Positions 46,399 to 56,171 of a DNA stretch of 64,000 nucleotides are shown here, in pieces (position 1 is the stretch's first letter; the number at the start of each line of letters is the position of its first letter). Source of the stretch: Verrucomicrobiota bacterium (lineage in GTDB: Bacteria; Verrucomicrobiota; Verrucomicrobiia; Limisphaerales; J093). The stretch is taken from positions 62,001 through 126,000 of the forward strand of contig JAOSKK010000002.1 in NCBI GenBank assembly GCA_027493615.1, given 5' to 3'. The position numbers and the translations under genes were made by a program. The notes under the pieces were generated by a model, which searched no databases, had not been told where the DNA came from, and worked only from the letters and a program-made list of their open reading frames with translations.

Positions 46399-47604
46399 AG
46401 TTGGATTCTGGCGGTTCTCACGGGGCTCGCCCTCGGCTTGTTGCTCTGGCAATGGTTCGAGGCGATCCGTTTCCCGCTGCACCGGCGCAGGGCTGCCGCT
46501 GGCTTCGCGCCCGGGCTCACCCTGCTCAAGCCGCTGAAGGGCGCGGATGGCGAGACGGAGGGTTGCCTGCGGAGCTGGTTAACCCAGGATTACGCCGGGC
46601 CCGTCCAGGTCTTGTTCGGGATCGCCGATGCGGAAGATCCTGCCGCCACGATTGTGCGCCGGTTGCAGACGGCGTTTCCGGAGGCCGACGTCGAGTTGGT
46701 GGTGTGCAGCGGGCGGCTCGGCCCCAACTCGAAGGTGTCGAAACTCGCGCAGCTCGAACCCCGGGCGCGGCACCCGTTGGTGGTGGTGAGTGACGCCGAC
46801 GTCGCCGTTCCGCCGGATTTCCTGGCCCAACTGGTGCAGCCCTTTCGCGAGGCCGGCGTGGGTCTCGTGACACCGTTCTACCAACTGGCCACGCCGGCGA
46901 CGGCCGCCATGCACTGGGAAGCGCTGGCCGTGAACGCGGACTTCTGGACCAGCGTGCTTCAGGCGGTGCGGCTCGGGCCCATGCGGTTTGCCCTGGGCGC
47001 GGTCATTGCCGTGCGACGCGAGGCGCTGCGGGCCATCGGAGGATTCGCCTCGCTGGTGCATCATCTCGCCGACGATTTCGAGCTCGGCCAGCGGGTGACC
47101 GGGCGACGGACAAGCGACTCGCCCGCCGGGCCGGGAGCCGCGGCAGGGGATGGGTATCGTATCGCGCTGTGTCCGGTGGTGGTCGCTTGCCGCGAATCAT
47201 CCCGCGGTTGGGGCGCCATCTGGCGGCACCAGGTACGGTGGACGCGCACGATCCGGCATTGCCAGCCGGGACCGTATGCGCTGAGCGTCCTGGGCAATCC
47301 CACCCTCTGGCCGGTGCTTGGGGTGCTTGCCGCACCGGCGAGTGTCCTGGCCTGGATCGGCCTCGCGGTTTGTCTCGGGATGCGGCTGGGCATGGCCGCC
47401 CATTGTCAGGCCCGGCTCACGCGATCCTGGGCCCACCTGCGCTGGGTATGGCTCGCTCCCGTGAAAGACCTGCTCGCGGCGGCGCTGTGGGCGTGGTCGT
47501 TCCTGGGGCAAACCATCGAATGGCGCGGGGAACGGTATCGTGTCCGCCGCGGTGGACGGCTCGAGCCGGCGGACGACGCCGTGGATCCTCTCCCCAGCCA
47601 CTGA
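46396..47604 (+). CDS. Family 21 glycosyltransferase, HpnI/ceramide glucosyltransferase-like
   Basis: 402 residues from GTG 46396. An N-terminal membrane helix (WILAVLTGLALGLLLWQWF), then GT-A motifs: TLLKPLKGADGETEGCL, VSDADVAVPPDFL (DxD), GAVIAVRREAL, HLADDFELGQRV and the Q/RxxRW box (HQVRWTRTIR). Two or three C-terminal helices follow. This arrangement is that of ceramide glucosyltransferases and HpnI, which adds N-acetylglucosamine to bacteriohopanetetrol. No hopanoid gene is nearby, so the acceptor lipid remains uncertain. Confidence 0.8.
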   Translation: MSWILAVLTGLALGLLLWQWFEAIRFPLHRRRAAAGFAPGLTLLKPLKGADGETEGCLRSWLTQDYAGPVQVLFGIADAEDPAATIVRRLQTAFPEADVELVVCSGRLGPNSKVSKLAQLEPRARHPLVVVSDADVAVPPDFLAQLVQPFREAGVGLVTPFYQLATPATAAMHWEALAVNADFWTSVLQAVRLGPMRFALGAVIAVRREALRAIGGFASLVHHLADDFELGQRVTGRRTSDSPAGPGAAAGDGYRIALCPVVVACRESSRGWGAIWRHQVRWTRTIRHCQPGPYALSVLGNPTLWPVLGVLAAPASVLAWIGLAVCLGMRLGMAAHCQARLTRSWAHLRWVWLAPVKDLLAAALWAWSFLGQTIEWRGERYRVRRGGRLEPADDAVDPLPSH

Positions 47605-47780
47605 CCTCGGTCGGGTGCGGTCGTCTGCCGGCGGTGCCTCCGGAGGATCGGTGTTACCTCGACAAACAGAGAAAGTGCGAGGGCATGCTGCATGCTGAAA
47701 GGCACGGCTGGCGGGCAGGGGGTGTGACAACATTGACGTAGGGGGATCCGTGAGGGGGTTGGCGGGGGCTGCCAGGGGCG

Positions 47781-49031
47781 CTAGCGGAGATAGGCGTGCA
47801 TGAGTGGCCGCAGCTTGGCCAGGCCTTCGGTCCACTCCCAACGATGCAGCAAGGCATCCTGCAGCCATCGGGTAAACTGACTGCTCCAGCGAGTGATCCG
47901 TCGCAACACCCGCACCCAGGGCGACACCGACCGGCCCCGCGACTTGGCCACGCGTTCCCGGGCTTGAAGCGCCGCCTCGTACTTGACCTCGACCTTCTCG
48001 TCCCGCAGGCCTTCCTCCGCTTCCAGCCTGGTACTGAGGAGAATCAGCAGATTGTGCACCAGGACCAGAAACTCGTTTTGCACCTGCGCCGGCACCGGCC
48101 CCGCCCCCCAGGCCCGCGCCTCGGCCAGGAGGTTCTCACAGACGTCAAAGAACTTCTCGATGTCCCAGCGCAGTCGGTAGATCTGGGCGATGATCCCCGG
48201 GGGCAGGTGAAACTCGGTGGTCAGCAACTCATAGACCGTCCCACTCTCCGGATCCCGGTAGCGGATGCGCCGAAACTCCCCCGCCTCGCTGAACCACACC
48301 CGCTCATCGCTCAGCACGCCCTGGTTGGGGGATACTTCCGGTCCCAGCTCAGCGGGCGGGATTCCCGAACCACGAGGTTCTCCTTGGTTCGCGTGATCAC
48401 CGTGAAGCCCCCTTGAACTTGGCGCCCGCAGGAAGCCGAAGTCCACCGCCACCGGATCGATCACCAGGATCGTGCCCCGGGCCTCCGGTCGCCAAAGGAA
48501 GTCCCTCCAGGGACAGGCCTTGACCGCCGCCCACTCATGTTGGTGCCCGTGGGTCTGGGTCAGCACCCGCGCACCGCCCGTCCGCAGATCCCGCAGGAAC
48601 ACCCCGGTCAGCGTATCGGGAACCTTACTCTCACCACGCCGGGTGAGCGCCGCCGGCTCATGGCTGCCATGGCGGATGTCGTGTCCGTCCAAGGCCAGAA
48701 GGTCCCGGCCGTGGAGTTCGGGGAAGGCCGCGAAGCGATCACTCGGCACCCGCAGTTGCCAGGAGACCGCCGTGTTGAGTTCATGCGCCAGCTTCAGCCG
48801 CCGCCGGCTGCGACAGGCTCCGAAGTAGGCCTTGAGCGAGACGTCACTCACCTCGCACTGACGCACCGACTGGAGAAACGAGCGCCCCGAAGGATGGTAG
48901 GTGTTGATGCGTCGCACGCCCAGCGTGAGGAACTCGGCATCGCTGTAGTCCAGGTCCTGACGGTAGTGTTCGAGCGTGGGCAAGAGCTCCAGCGCCGGGG
49001 AGAGGAAGGCATCGTGAATGAGAAGACTCAT
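47781..49031 (-). CDS. IS4-family DDE transposase
   Basis: About 416 residues from ATG 49031 (MSLLIHDAFLSPALELLPTL). DDE landmarks: LLALDGHDIRHG (first Asp), LVIDPVAVDFGFL (second Asp) and YRLRWDIEKFFDV, the IS4 Y-(2)-R-(3)-E-(6)-K-type signature with the catalytic Glu. The frame is formally open, but between 48327-48331 (G5) and 48408-48412 (C5) the sequence is read out of frame: the family-like version is FTVITRTKENLVVRES. I could not find clear terminal inverted repeats, so the limits of the IS are not defined. Confidence 0.85.
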   Translation of the reverse strand: MSLLIHDAFLSPALELLPTLEHYRQDLDYSDAEFLTLGVRRINTYHPSGRSFLQSVRQCEVSDVSLKAYFGACRSRRRLKLAHELNTAVSWQLRVPSDRFAAFPELHGRDLLALDGHDIRHGSHEPAALTRRGESKVPDTLTGVFLRDLRTGGARVLTQTHGHQHEWAAVKACPWRDFLWRPEARGTILVIDPVAVDFGFLRAPSSRGLHGDHANQGEPRGSGIPPAELGPEVSPNQGVLSDERVWFSEAGEFRRIRYRDPESGTVYELLTTEFHLPPGIIAQIYRLRWDIEKFFDVCENLLAEARAWGAGPVPAQVQNEFLVLVHNLLILLSTRLEAEEGLRDEKVEVKYEAALQARERVAKSRGRSVSPWVRVLRRITRWSSQFTRWLQDALLHRWEWTEGLAKLRPLMHAYLR

Positions 49032-49852
49032 GAGGGCAGAGAGTCTACGCCCTGCGGGCGCCAAAGGCACGAACAACCTGCAGAAAACTCTCTCAACTCT
49101 GCCTCCTTGGTCCCAGCGCCCAATGACCCTATAAACGGTCGCTGTCTGGTTGGGCCCTCCGTCCACTCCCCACCCCCTTACGACGCCGTGGCGCCCCCTT
49201 GGCGGCGCGGGAAAAGGGCTTCTGGTAGGTGGGCGGTTCGACCCAACTTTCCTGGCTGTCTGACTCTCTCCCGCGACCGGTTTCCCAATGCCCCACGCGA
49301 CGCCGGAGTGCCCGCTGGCTGGGCTTGCCGCCTCCCTGACAAGATACTATGCACGCGAAGATCTCGAGCTTCACTGCCTGTCACTGTGCCGCCACGTGAT
49401 GGCAGTGTGGCCCCTGCTATCTTTCCTGTTGGTAACACCCATCCTCCGGAGCCCCCTGTCTCCTGGCTCTCAATGAACCTGGGGTGCGGGCGTCCCGCCT
49501 GCACCCTCCGCGGTTCATGGCCCCTGGGGAGGTCCGCAAGGAACAGGACGCTTCCCACGATCCCGCCCCTCTGTGCCCTTCGCGCCTTTGTGGTTCGCCA
49601 GGACGCTGTTTTCACCGCAGAGACGCGAGAGACACAGAGGGGAGGAGTCGGGAGGGTGCGCTCTACGGCCCCTCGATCTGCCCTCTAGGCTCGCCGCCTC
49701 CGGGCCGTCCCTTGGACCGGTCCCGGACGCCCTGAGCGTCTGCAATGTCAGATGAATGGATCCGACGCCGTGGGCCTTGTCGGGACTCTCTGGCTGGACG
49801 CCCCGCGGTCAACGTCAGAGACGTTCCAGACGGTGACCTTCGGTTCCGTGGA
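49032..49852. other. Long intergenic region beside the IS
   Basis: 821 bp without a credible gene. It includes a CACCGCAGAGACGCGAGAGACACAG motif (about 49612-49640), a variant of the one near 13214. Open frames are Pro/Arg/Gly-rich and overlap on both strands, as expected of GC-rich non-coding DNA. A decayed gene or IS end could lie here but is not recognisable. Confidence 0.5.
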
Positions 49853-52800
49853 TCAAGGCGGGGTGGCTGCCCACCCTTGGAGCATGAGGATGGCTTTGCC
49901 CAGCACACCGGCGGCGCCGCGGAACGTGCCCGAGCCGCGGGGGCGGTTGTCGCGGTCGAACCACTCGAAAAAGCCGTCGCTGCGCTGGACGCGCCGCACC
50001 ATGGGAACGAGTTCGAGGCAGGCGTCCTCGACGAACCCGTGCTGGACGAGCGCCTGGATCATCCGGCCGCCGAACCAATCCCAGTCACCGCCGTTCTGGT
50101 ACGACCACGGGACCATGCTCGGGTTCTTGAAGGTCCCGGCGGGGTAAGGCGGGTAGACGGTCAGTCCGAGGGTGCCGGCGCCGGCGTCGCGCACGTTTTG
50201 GCGCATCCGGGCGAGCGAAGCGCGGATCTCCGCCGGTTCGAGAAGCCCAGCCAGAATGGCGACGGCGGTGCCGCCATGGTAGTAGACCTGGCCCTCGTCG
50301 AGGTCGGCGGGGAACGGCGATCCCTCGAGATAGAGGTGGGGCTTGAACTGCTCGCGCGCCGGATCCCAGAGGTGCTGACGGATGTTGCGCCGGATCGTGA
50401 CCTCGAGCCGTTCCCAACGTTCGCGCTCCGGAGCGTCGGCAGGCAGCAGCGCCCGGTAATCCCGCAGGGCGAGGACGAACATGGCGTTGTCGTAGATGTC
50501 GACGGTGCGGTGGCTGCTGGCGTCGAGTTCAACCCCCATTCGTGCTCGGGCTGCACATCGCCCCAATCGACCGTCGTGGCGCCCCAGAGCAGTCCGTGGG
50601 GCGGGGAGAAGCGGTGTTCGAGCAGGTAATCGAGGGCGCGGCCCAGGCGTTGGCGGACAGACTGGCCGTCGATGACCTCGTCCAGGAAGGCGCGGTCGCC
50701 GGTCCGCTCGACGTAGATGCGGACGGCGTGGACGAGCGAAGTTTCCTGGTCGGTCTCCACGGTGTTCTTGTGGCCCCAGTAATCGGGTGCGCCGGGACGT
50801 TTGAGGTAGCGATAGCCGGCGTTGGCCTGGGAGCGATGGACAAAGCCGTCCACGATGTTGCCGTCGTCACCCTGGAGCAGGAAGAACAGGCGGAGGTTCT
50901 CGCGGATGTCGTGGTGTTCGAGCACGTCACAGCTCAACTCGATGAACGTTGCCAGATCGCGAATCCACACTTCGCGATAGCCCGAGCCGGCGTTGAAGCC
51001 GGTCTTCAACAGCGCCCGGGCGCGGGCGAGGACGTCGCTCAGGTCGGGGTCGGCGAGGATGCGGCCGGCGAGTGCAGCACGTTCCTGGGTGCGGGTGTCG
51101 GGGGTTTCGAGCCGGAACGTGGCCGGCGCGAACGCCCGCAAGGGGGCTTGGAATACCCCGTCGTTGATGGGAATCGGGATCCCGAAGGGGCGGCCGCGCA
51201 GATCGAGGGGCTGGGCGTGGGTGACCAGGAGTCCACGGGGCAGTTGGACGGGACAATCCCCCGTTCTGCCCGCGACTTCCCAGAGGCGAAGCAGGGTGCC
51301 GGGGCCGTCCGGATTGGGACCGAAAGCCGTGACGCGTGCGGATGAAAGGTCTTCAGCCCGGGAGGCAGCGGCGGGGGCGTGCGGTGGGGATGGAGTCGGT
51401 CCCAGCGCCAGGCCGCTGGCCGAGATCGGTGCACGGCCGCCCGGGCCAGTCGCCCAGACGGCCTGGAGCGGGTAACGCGCCTCCAAGGCGGGGCGGACGA
51501 GACTCTCGAAGGGGTCGTAGCGGTCGATGGGCCAGATGCGAACCCGGCTCGTCCAGGTGCCTTCGTTCCAGAGCCGGAAGTTGGTGGTCCATTGGTTGTT
51601 GAAAAGGTTGATGAAGACGTTGGCTCGGCCGGGCACGAAACGGGTCGAGTACTTCCAACCGCCCGGAACCTCGAGGCTGACCAGCGGGCTGTCGATCGGG
51701 CAGACGCCGAAACCACGGCCGTTGGGGTCGATCACCGCCAGCCCCGTGTCGATGGCGTACAAGTGGTGGTTCGCGCCGGGCACGATGTCGGTGGCGGGAT
51801 CGACAATCGAACCAAGCCGCCCGAGCCGGAACCGGGGTGACTCGACCGCGAAGGGCAGGCACAGCCACGCGGCTTCGGGCCAGGGATCCGCCGGCTTCTT
51901 CTCCAGGGTCACCTCGAGGTCGAAGAATGGCGTGTCGTGGTAGAAGCGAAAGCGGGTGGAGACGCCGAACGGCACGCGCTCGCTGGCCGACGCCCGCCAC
52001 AAGGCGTCCACGGAGAAGCCCGACAGGTGGTAGTCGTTTGTGTCGCCCTCGGGCGACGCCGCCACGTAAGGAGCGAGTGCCGCCGGTGGAAGACAGGGTT
52101 TGCCGAGTTCGTTGGTCGCCCAGTCCGCGTTGATCTTGACGTAGTCCCGCACGAACGCCGCGACCTGATTCGAGTCGAAGCGCTCATACAGTACTTGCCC
52201 GAAGCCGAAGGCGGCGTTGGTGTCCACGGCCTCGCGTCCGGCGGGCAGGGGCGTGATCGCGCCGGGTTGCTTGTGGACCACGAGGGAGGCGATGGCGCCG
52301 CGCCGCCGGTCGAGCCGGACCTCAAACCCACCGCTGTTCAGCACGGCGTTGGACCGGTCCAGCTTGGGCAGAGGGTTCGGATTCGGAAGGAAATTGCCGC
52401 CCCGGAGTGTGGCAAAGCCGAGCGGGGGCACCCAGGAAGGCGAGAAACGAAGCTGTCCGTCGGTAACATCGTAGCGGGCAGTGGGCCCCTGCTGGGGGCC
52501 TTCGAGTTGGCCTGCGGCGGCGGTGCCCAAGGCGGTGCCGAAGGCGGTGCCAGACACGTTCGCGACCGCGACTCCCTGCGTGCGGCGCCAGGGCAGGGGT
52601 TGAAGACCACCACCCGGTCACCGTCGAGGGCCACGGCTTGCGCAAGCGCCTGCAGTTGGTTCGCGAGGAGCGGCGAGACCAGGCGGGCGGCGGATTCGAT
52701 ATAGGCCGTGTGCTCATCCCAAGAGGATTCGATGCGGGCGAAGCGGCCCGCCGCCCGTTCCTCCCGCCACCGGTCGCCATAGTGGGCAAGGTACTTGCCG

Positions 52801-54072
52801 TAGATCCACCAGTACGCCCCGCCCCAGGTGTGTTCGCCGTAGAGCAGGCTCTGTTCGTACGCCCGGCGGGTGGTGTTGCCGGCGGCCGGAGGGGAGACAC
52901 CCCAGAGGGGAAGCAGGGTGTCCAGCGCTTCCGCCATGGCGATCTGCGGGCGGATCTCGCGAGCGAGGCGGGCCCCTGGGGATCGCTCATGGGCCCGTGA
53001 ATCCACGTGTCCGGCATGTCACCCCGCACGACGGACAGGGACGGTCGTTCGGCGAGGATGGCGTCGGCAAAGTCGCTGAGCCGACCGATGCGCACCCGTA
53101 CGCCCGGCAGTTTCGACCGGGCCTCGGCCAGCAGCTTGCCCACTTCGTCCGGCGTGGGAGGACCGTGGTTGTCGCCGGTGTGGATCAGGGCGAGCCAGGA
53201 GCGATGCGGCCAGTCGGACGGTGGCACCAGACCGGTGCCGTAGCTCTCGGCGGTGTACATGGTGAGAAGGCGCGAGCCATCGGGGCCTTCCCACCAGAAG
53301 AGGCGGGGGACTTGCGGCGATTGGCTGGCGGCGTTGCAGCCGAGGTGAAGGAAGTCCACGCCGGCGTGGCGCAGGAGGGTGGGCAGGATCCAGGAATGGC
53401 AGGGCACGTCGGTCATCTTGGCGTCGCGAGGAAGGGCCAGGCCGGCGTCCCGCGAGAGCGTTGAGGCATAGCCAAGGCCGCGCACCAGGTCTTCGAGTTC
53501 GAGCCACTCGGTGTGCGTGGTGAAAGGCAGCGCATGGGTGACGAACCGGCCTTCGCGGAAGGCCTGCTGGATGCGGTGTTGGCGTTCGGTGGTCTGACCG
53601 TCCCAGTCGGTGAGGATTTGGTGGAGCGGCCAGCCCGGCAGGGTCCAGACGAACTGTTGCTCGGGCGGAAGCGGGCGGTTGGCGTCGACGACGTTGAGGG
53701 CTTGATCGATCATCGTCGTCCGGTAACGCTGCACCACGTTGCTGGCCATCTCGGTGTAGCCGATGTCGAAGTGGGTCTTGAAGACGATGACCACCTGCTC
53801 GAGCCGCCCGCTCGGGTTCCCGACCGACACGGGTTCGACGGCGGCGCGGCCGGCCAGGAGCCCAAGGCAGCGAGGAGCGTCCCCAGCCAGGCGGCAGGAC
53901 GCCATGGCGGTTGCCCTGCGTGCTGGGAGGAAACCGGGCGGGACTCGGTGGCGCGGACGCGAGGGAGGACGCGACGGAGGAGACACCAGGGCTTCACGGC
54001 GCAATCCTGGGCGCGAAAGTGGATCGGCGCCAGCCGGAACTTCGACAGCACTTTGGGGTCGTGTCTTAACAT
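49853..54072 (-). CDS. GH38-like alpha-mannosidase domain fused to a six-hairpin glycosidase domain (several frameshifts)
   Basis: About 1,370 residues, secreted (hydrophobic WLGTLLAALGLLAG region, itself frame-shifted; start uncertain). N-terminal GH38-type catalytic part: IVFKTHFDIGYTEMASN (zinc HxD), WLELEDLVRGLGYA, AKMTDVPCHSWILPTLL and HTGDNHGPPTPDE. A middle beta-domain follows (LRLWEVAGRTGDCPVQLP ... IPINDGVFQAPL), typical of GH38 C-termini. The last 450 residues form an (alpha/alpha)6 domain (REVWIRDLATFIELS, KNTVETDQETSLVHAV, YDNAMFVLALRDY, YQNGGDWDWFGGRM). Shifts: C5 50533-50537, 52596-52599, 52973-52976 and near 53870. Substrate unknown. Confidence 0.75.
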
Positions 54073-54193
54073 TTAACAATTGGCCGACACCGATCGTCTC
54101 CTGACACCTCCTGGCCGGGCCTCGCGGAGACGGTCGATGTGGACCGCAAGGTCAAATGTTCAAGGTTCTTGACATTCACGCCGCCGACCGATA

Positions 54194-54323
54194 GCTGACC
54201 GAACCACTCGATGGAGGCGAACCGCCGCCCCACTGCTCCGCTCGGGGCAGGCAGCCAGTGTGGATCGTCCGTTGGCGCTCCACCGCACTTCCCGATGGCG
54301 GTCGCTCGCTTGTGTCGTTGGGC
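54194..54323. repeat. attC-like imperfect palindrome upstream of the methyltransferase
   Basis: About 130 bp with complementary ends: GAGGCGAACCGCC near the left and GGCGGTCGCTCGC near the right, ending in GTTGGGC (54317-54323), which fits the GTTRRRY core of integron attC sites. The left inverse core (ACCGAAC) is one base off consensus. A related stretch occurs at about 13350-13465. No integrase gene is in the window. Confidence 0.4.
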
Positions 54324-54365
54324 GTGACCGACTCTATTCACACACCCGTTCGCAAATGTCTCACC

Positions 54366-55124
54366 ATGGACATCCCACGAATATTCAACATCACTGAAAG
54401 TGCTCACCGCATCCACAACCCCATCACACCGGAGAAGCTCGCCACTCTCGGCGCGGTTCTGCGTCTGGAATCGGGGGACCGAGTGCTCGACCTCGGCAGC
54501 GGTTCGGGGGAGATGCTCTGCACTTGGGCACGCGATCACGGCATCATCGGCACCGGCATTGACCTGAGCCCGCTGTTCACTGAGCAAGCGAGACGCCGCG
54601 CGGTAGAACTCGGCGTGGCCCATCAAGTCACGTTCATCCATGGGGATGCTGTGGGTTACGTCTCTGACGAGAAGGTCAGTCTGGCAGCCTGTGTTGGCGC
54701 CACCTGGATCGGTGGGGGAGTTGCCGGCACTATCGAGCTGCTGGCGCGAAGCCTGCGCCCCGGAGGAATCATCCTCATCGGCGAGCCTTGCTGGCGGCAG
54801 TTGCCGCCGACGGAAGAAGTCACCAAGGGGTGTCTTGTCGACTCGGTCTCTGAGTTCCTCACGCTGCCAGAACTTCTCGGGTCTTTTGGCCGGCGGGGCT
54901 ACGACGTCGTTGAAATGGTTCTGGCGGACCAGGATGGCTGGGACAGATACGAAGCGGCCAAGTGGCTCACGATGCGCCGGTGGCTTGAAGCCAACCCGCA
55001 CGACGAGTTGGCGAAAGAGGTGCGAGCCAAACTGACCTCGGAACCCGAGCGCTACGCCGCCTACACACGTGAATACCTGGGCTGGGGTGTGTTCGCGCTG
55101 ATGCCGCGGTGGTGCGTCCTCTGA
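54366..55124 (+). CDS. Class I SAM-dependent methyltransferase
   Basis: 252 residues from ATG 54366 (MDIPRIFNITESAHRIHNPI). SAM-binding motif I is VLDLGSGSGEMLCTWA, followed by GIDLSPLFTEQARRRA and GDAVGYVSDEKVSLAACVG. The fold is the cyclopropane/ubiquinone methyltransferase-like group. Codon use is less GC-rich at third positions than neighbours (for example CGAATATTCAACATC), which, with the attC-like palindrome directly upstream, suggests transfer as a cassette. Substrate unknown. Confidence 0.85.
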   Translation: MDIPRIFNITESAHRIHNPITPEKLATLGAVLRLESGDRVLDLGSGSGEMLCTWARDHGIIGTGIDLSPLFTEQARRRAVELGVAHQVTFIHGDAVGYVSDEKVSLAACVGATWIGGGVAGTIELLARSLRPGGIILIGEPCWRQLPPTEEVTKGCLVDSVSEFLTLPELLGSFGRRGYDVVEMVLADQDGWDRYEAAKWLTMRRWLEANPHDELAKEVRAKLTSEPERYAAYTREYLGWGVFALMPRWCVL

Positions 55125-55179
55125 CCGGAACGCCGGGGAATTGACAGAGGCTCGGTCGTTCGGGACACTCGGCGGCCAC

Positions 55180-56112
55180 ATGTCTAAGCCGGCTCTTGGT
55201 CGCGGCCTGGGCGCGCTTCTGGGTGGCGCGGCAACCGCGTCGCCACCCGCCGCGTCCGAAGCCGCCGGGGCCACCAGCCCCGGCGTTTTGGCCGCCGCCG
55301 ACGCGGGGGAACGCGTGCAGCGGGTGGCGGTGAATCGACTGCGGCCCAGTCCGTTCCAGCCCCGGCAAGAGTTCACCGACGCGGCGCTGCGGGAGCTGGC
55401 GGACTCGATTCGGGAGCAGGGCGTGGTGCAGCCTTTGATCGTGCGGGCCCGGGGCGAGCAGTTCGAGCTGATCGCGGGGGAGCGGCGGTGGCGGGCGGCG
55501 CGGTTGGCGGGCCTGACCGAGGTGCCGGTGATTGTGCGGGAGGCGGGCGACACCGAGGCGCTCGAGCTGGCGCTGATCGAGAATCTCCAGCGCGAGAACC
55601 TGAACCCGATCGAGGAAGCGCTCGGGTACCGGCAGTTGATCGAGCAATTCAACCTCCGTCAGGAGGACGCGGCCCAAAAGGTGGGGCGCAGCCGGGTGGT
55701 GGTGGCGAATGCGCTGCGGTTGTTGAAGCTCCCGGCCGAGCTTCAGGCCCACGTGCGGAGCGGCCGGCTGTCGGTGGGCCACGCGAAGGTGATTCTCGGG
55801 TTGGCGGATCCGGCGGAGCAGACGCTGGCGGCGGAGCGGGTGCTGGCGGACGGGTTGAACGTACGGCAGACCGAAGAACTGGTGACCCGGATGCAAGCCG
55901 GGCCGGCATTGACCGGCGCGCGCAACGGCGGCCCGCGTGCGGCGGGGTCGCGGGATGTGCACGTGGCGGCGCTGGAGACGCGCCTCCAGGAGCGGTTGGG
56001 CACGCGGGTGCACCTCCGGTACCGCGAAGGCCGGGGGGCGCTGGAGATCCGGTTCTTCAACGAGGCCGAGCTGGAGCGGATTCTGGGCGTGTTGGGGGTG
56101 AGCGCGGATTGA
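55180..56112 (+). CDS. parB: Chromosome partitioning protein ParB
   Basis: 310 residues. Spo0J/ParB CTPase that loads on parS and helps segregate the origin. Seen: KPALGRGLGALLGG start, RLRPSPFQPRQEF, GERRWRAARLAG, ENLQRENLNPIEEALGY, KVGRSRVVVANALRLLKLP (helix-turn-helix) and VRSGRLSVGHAKVILGL. The start ATG 55180 fits family N-termini better than the TTG at 55141. No parA lies upstream as would be usual; the methyltransferase occupies that place. No parS site was recognised. Confidence 0.92.
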   Translation: MSKPALGRGLGALLGGAATASPPAASEAAGATSPGVLAAADAGERVQRVAVNRLRPSPFQPRQEFTDAALRELADSIREQGVVQPLIVRARGEQFELIAGERRWRAARLAGLTEVPVIVREAGDTEALELALIENLQRENLNPIEEALGYRQLIEQFNLRQEDAAQKVGRSRVVVANALRLLKLPAELQAHVRSGRLSVGHAKVILGLADPAEQTLAAERVLADGLNVRQTEELVTRMQAGPALTGARNGGPRAAGSRDVHVAALETRLQERLGTRVHLRYREGRGALEIRFFNEAELERILGVLGVSAD

Positions 56113-56160
56113 GCGGCCTGCGGGTTGGCGGAAGCCGGGCCCGGGGACGATGACCGTATC

Positions 56161-56167
56161 GGAGAGA
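56161..56167 (+). promoter_or_regulatory. Ribosome binding site of the PfkB-family gene
   Basis: GGAGAGA ends 4 nt before ATG 56172 and supports that start. Confidence 0.6.
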
Positions 56168-56171
56168 ACGC

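Noticed and set aside
47605-49150. Terminal inverted repeats for the IS4-type element
   Set aside because: I compared both flanks by eye and found no convincing matching ends or target duplication.
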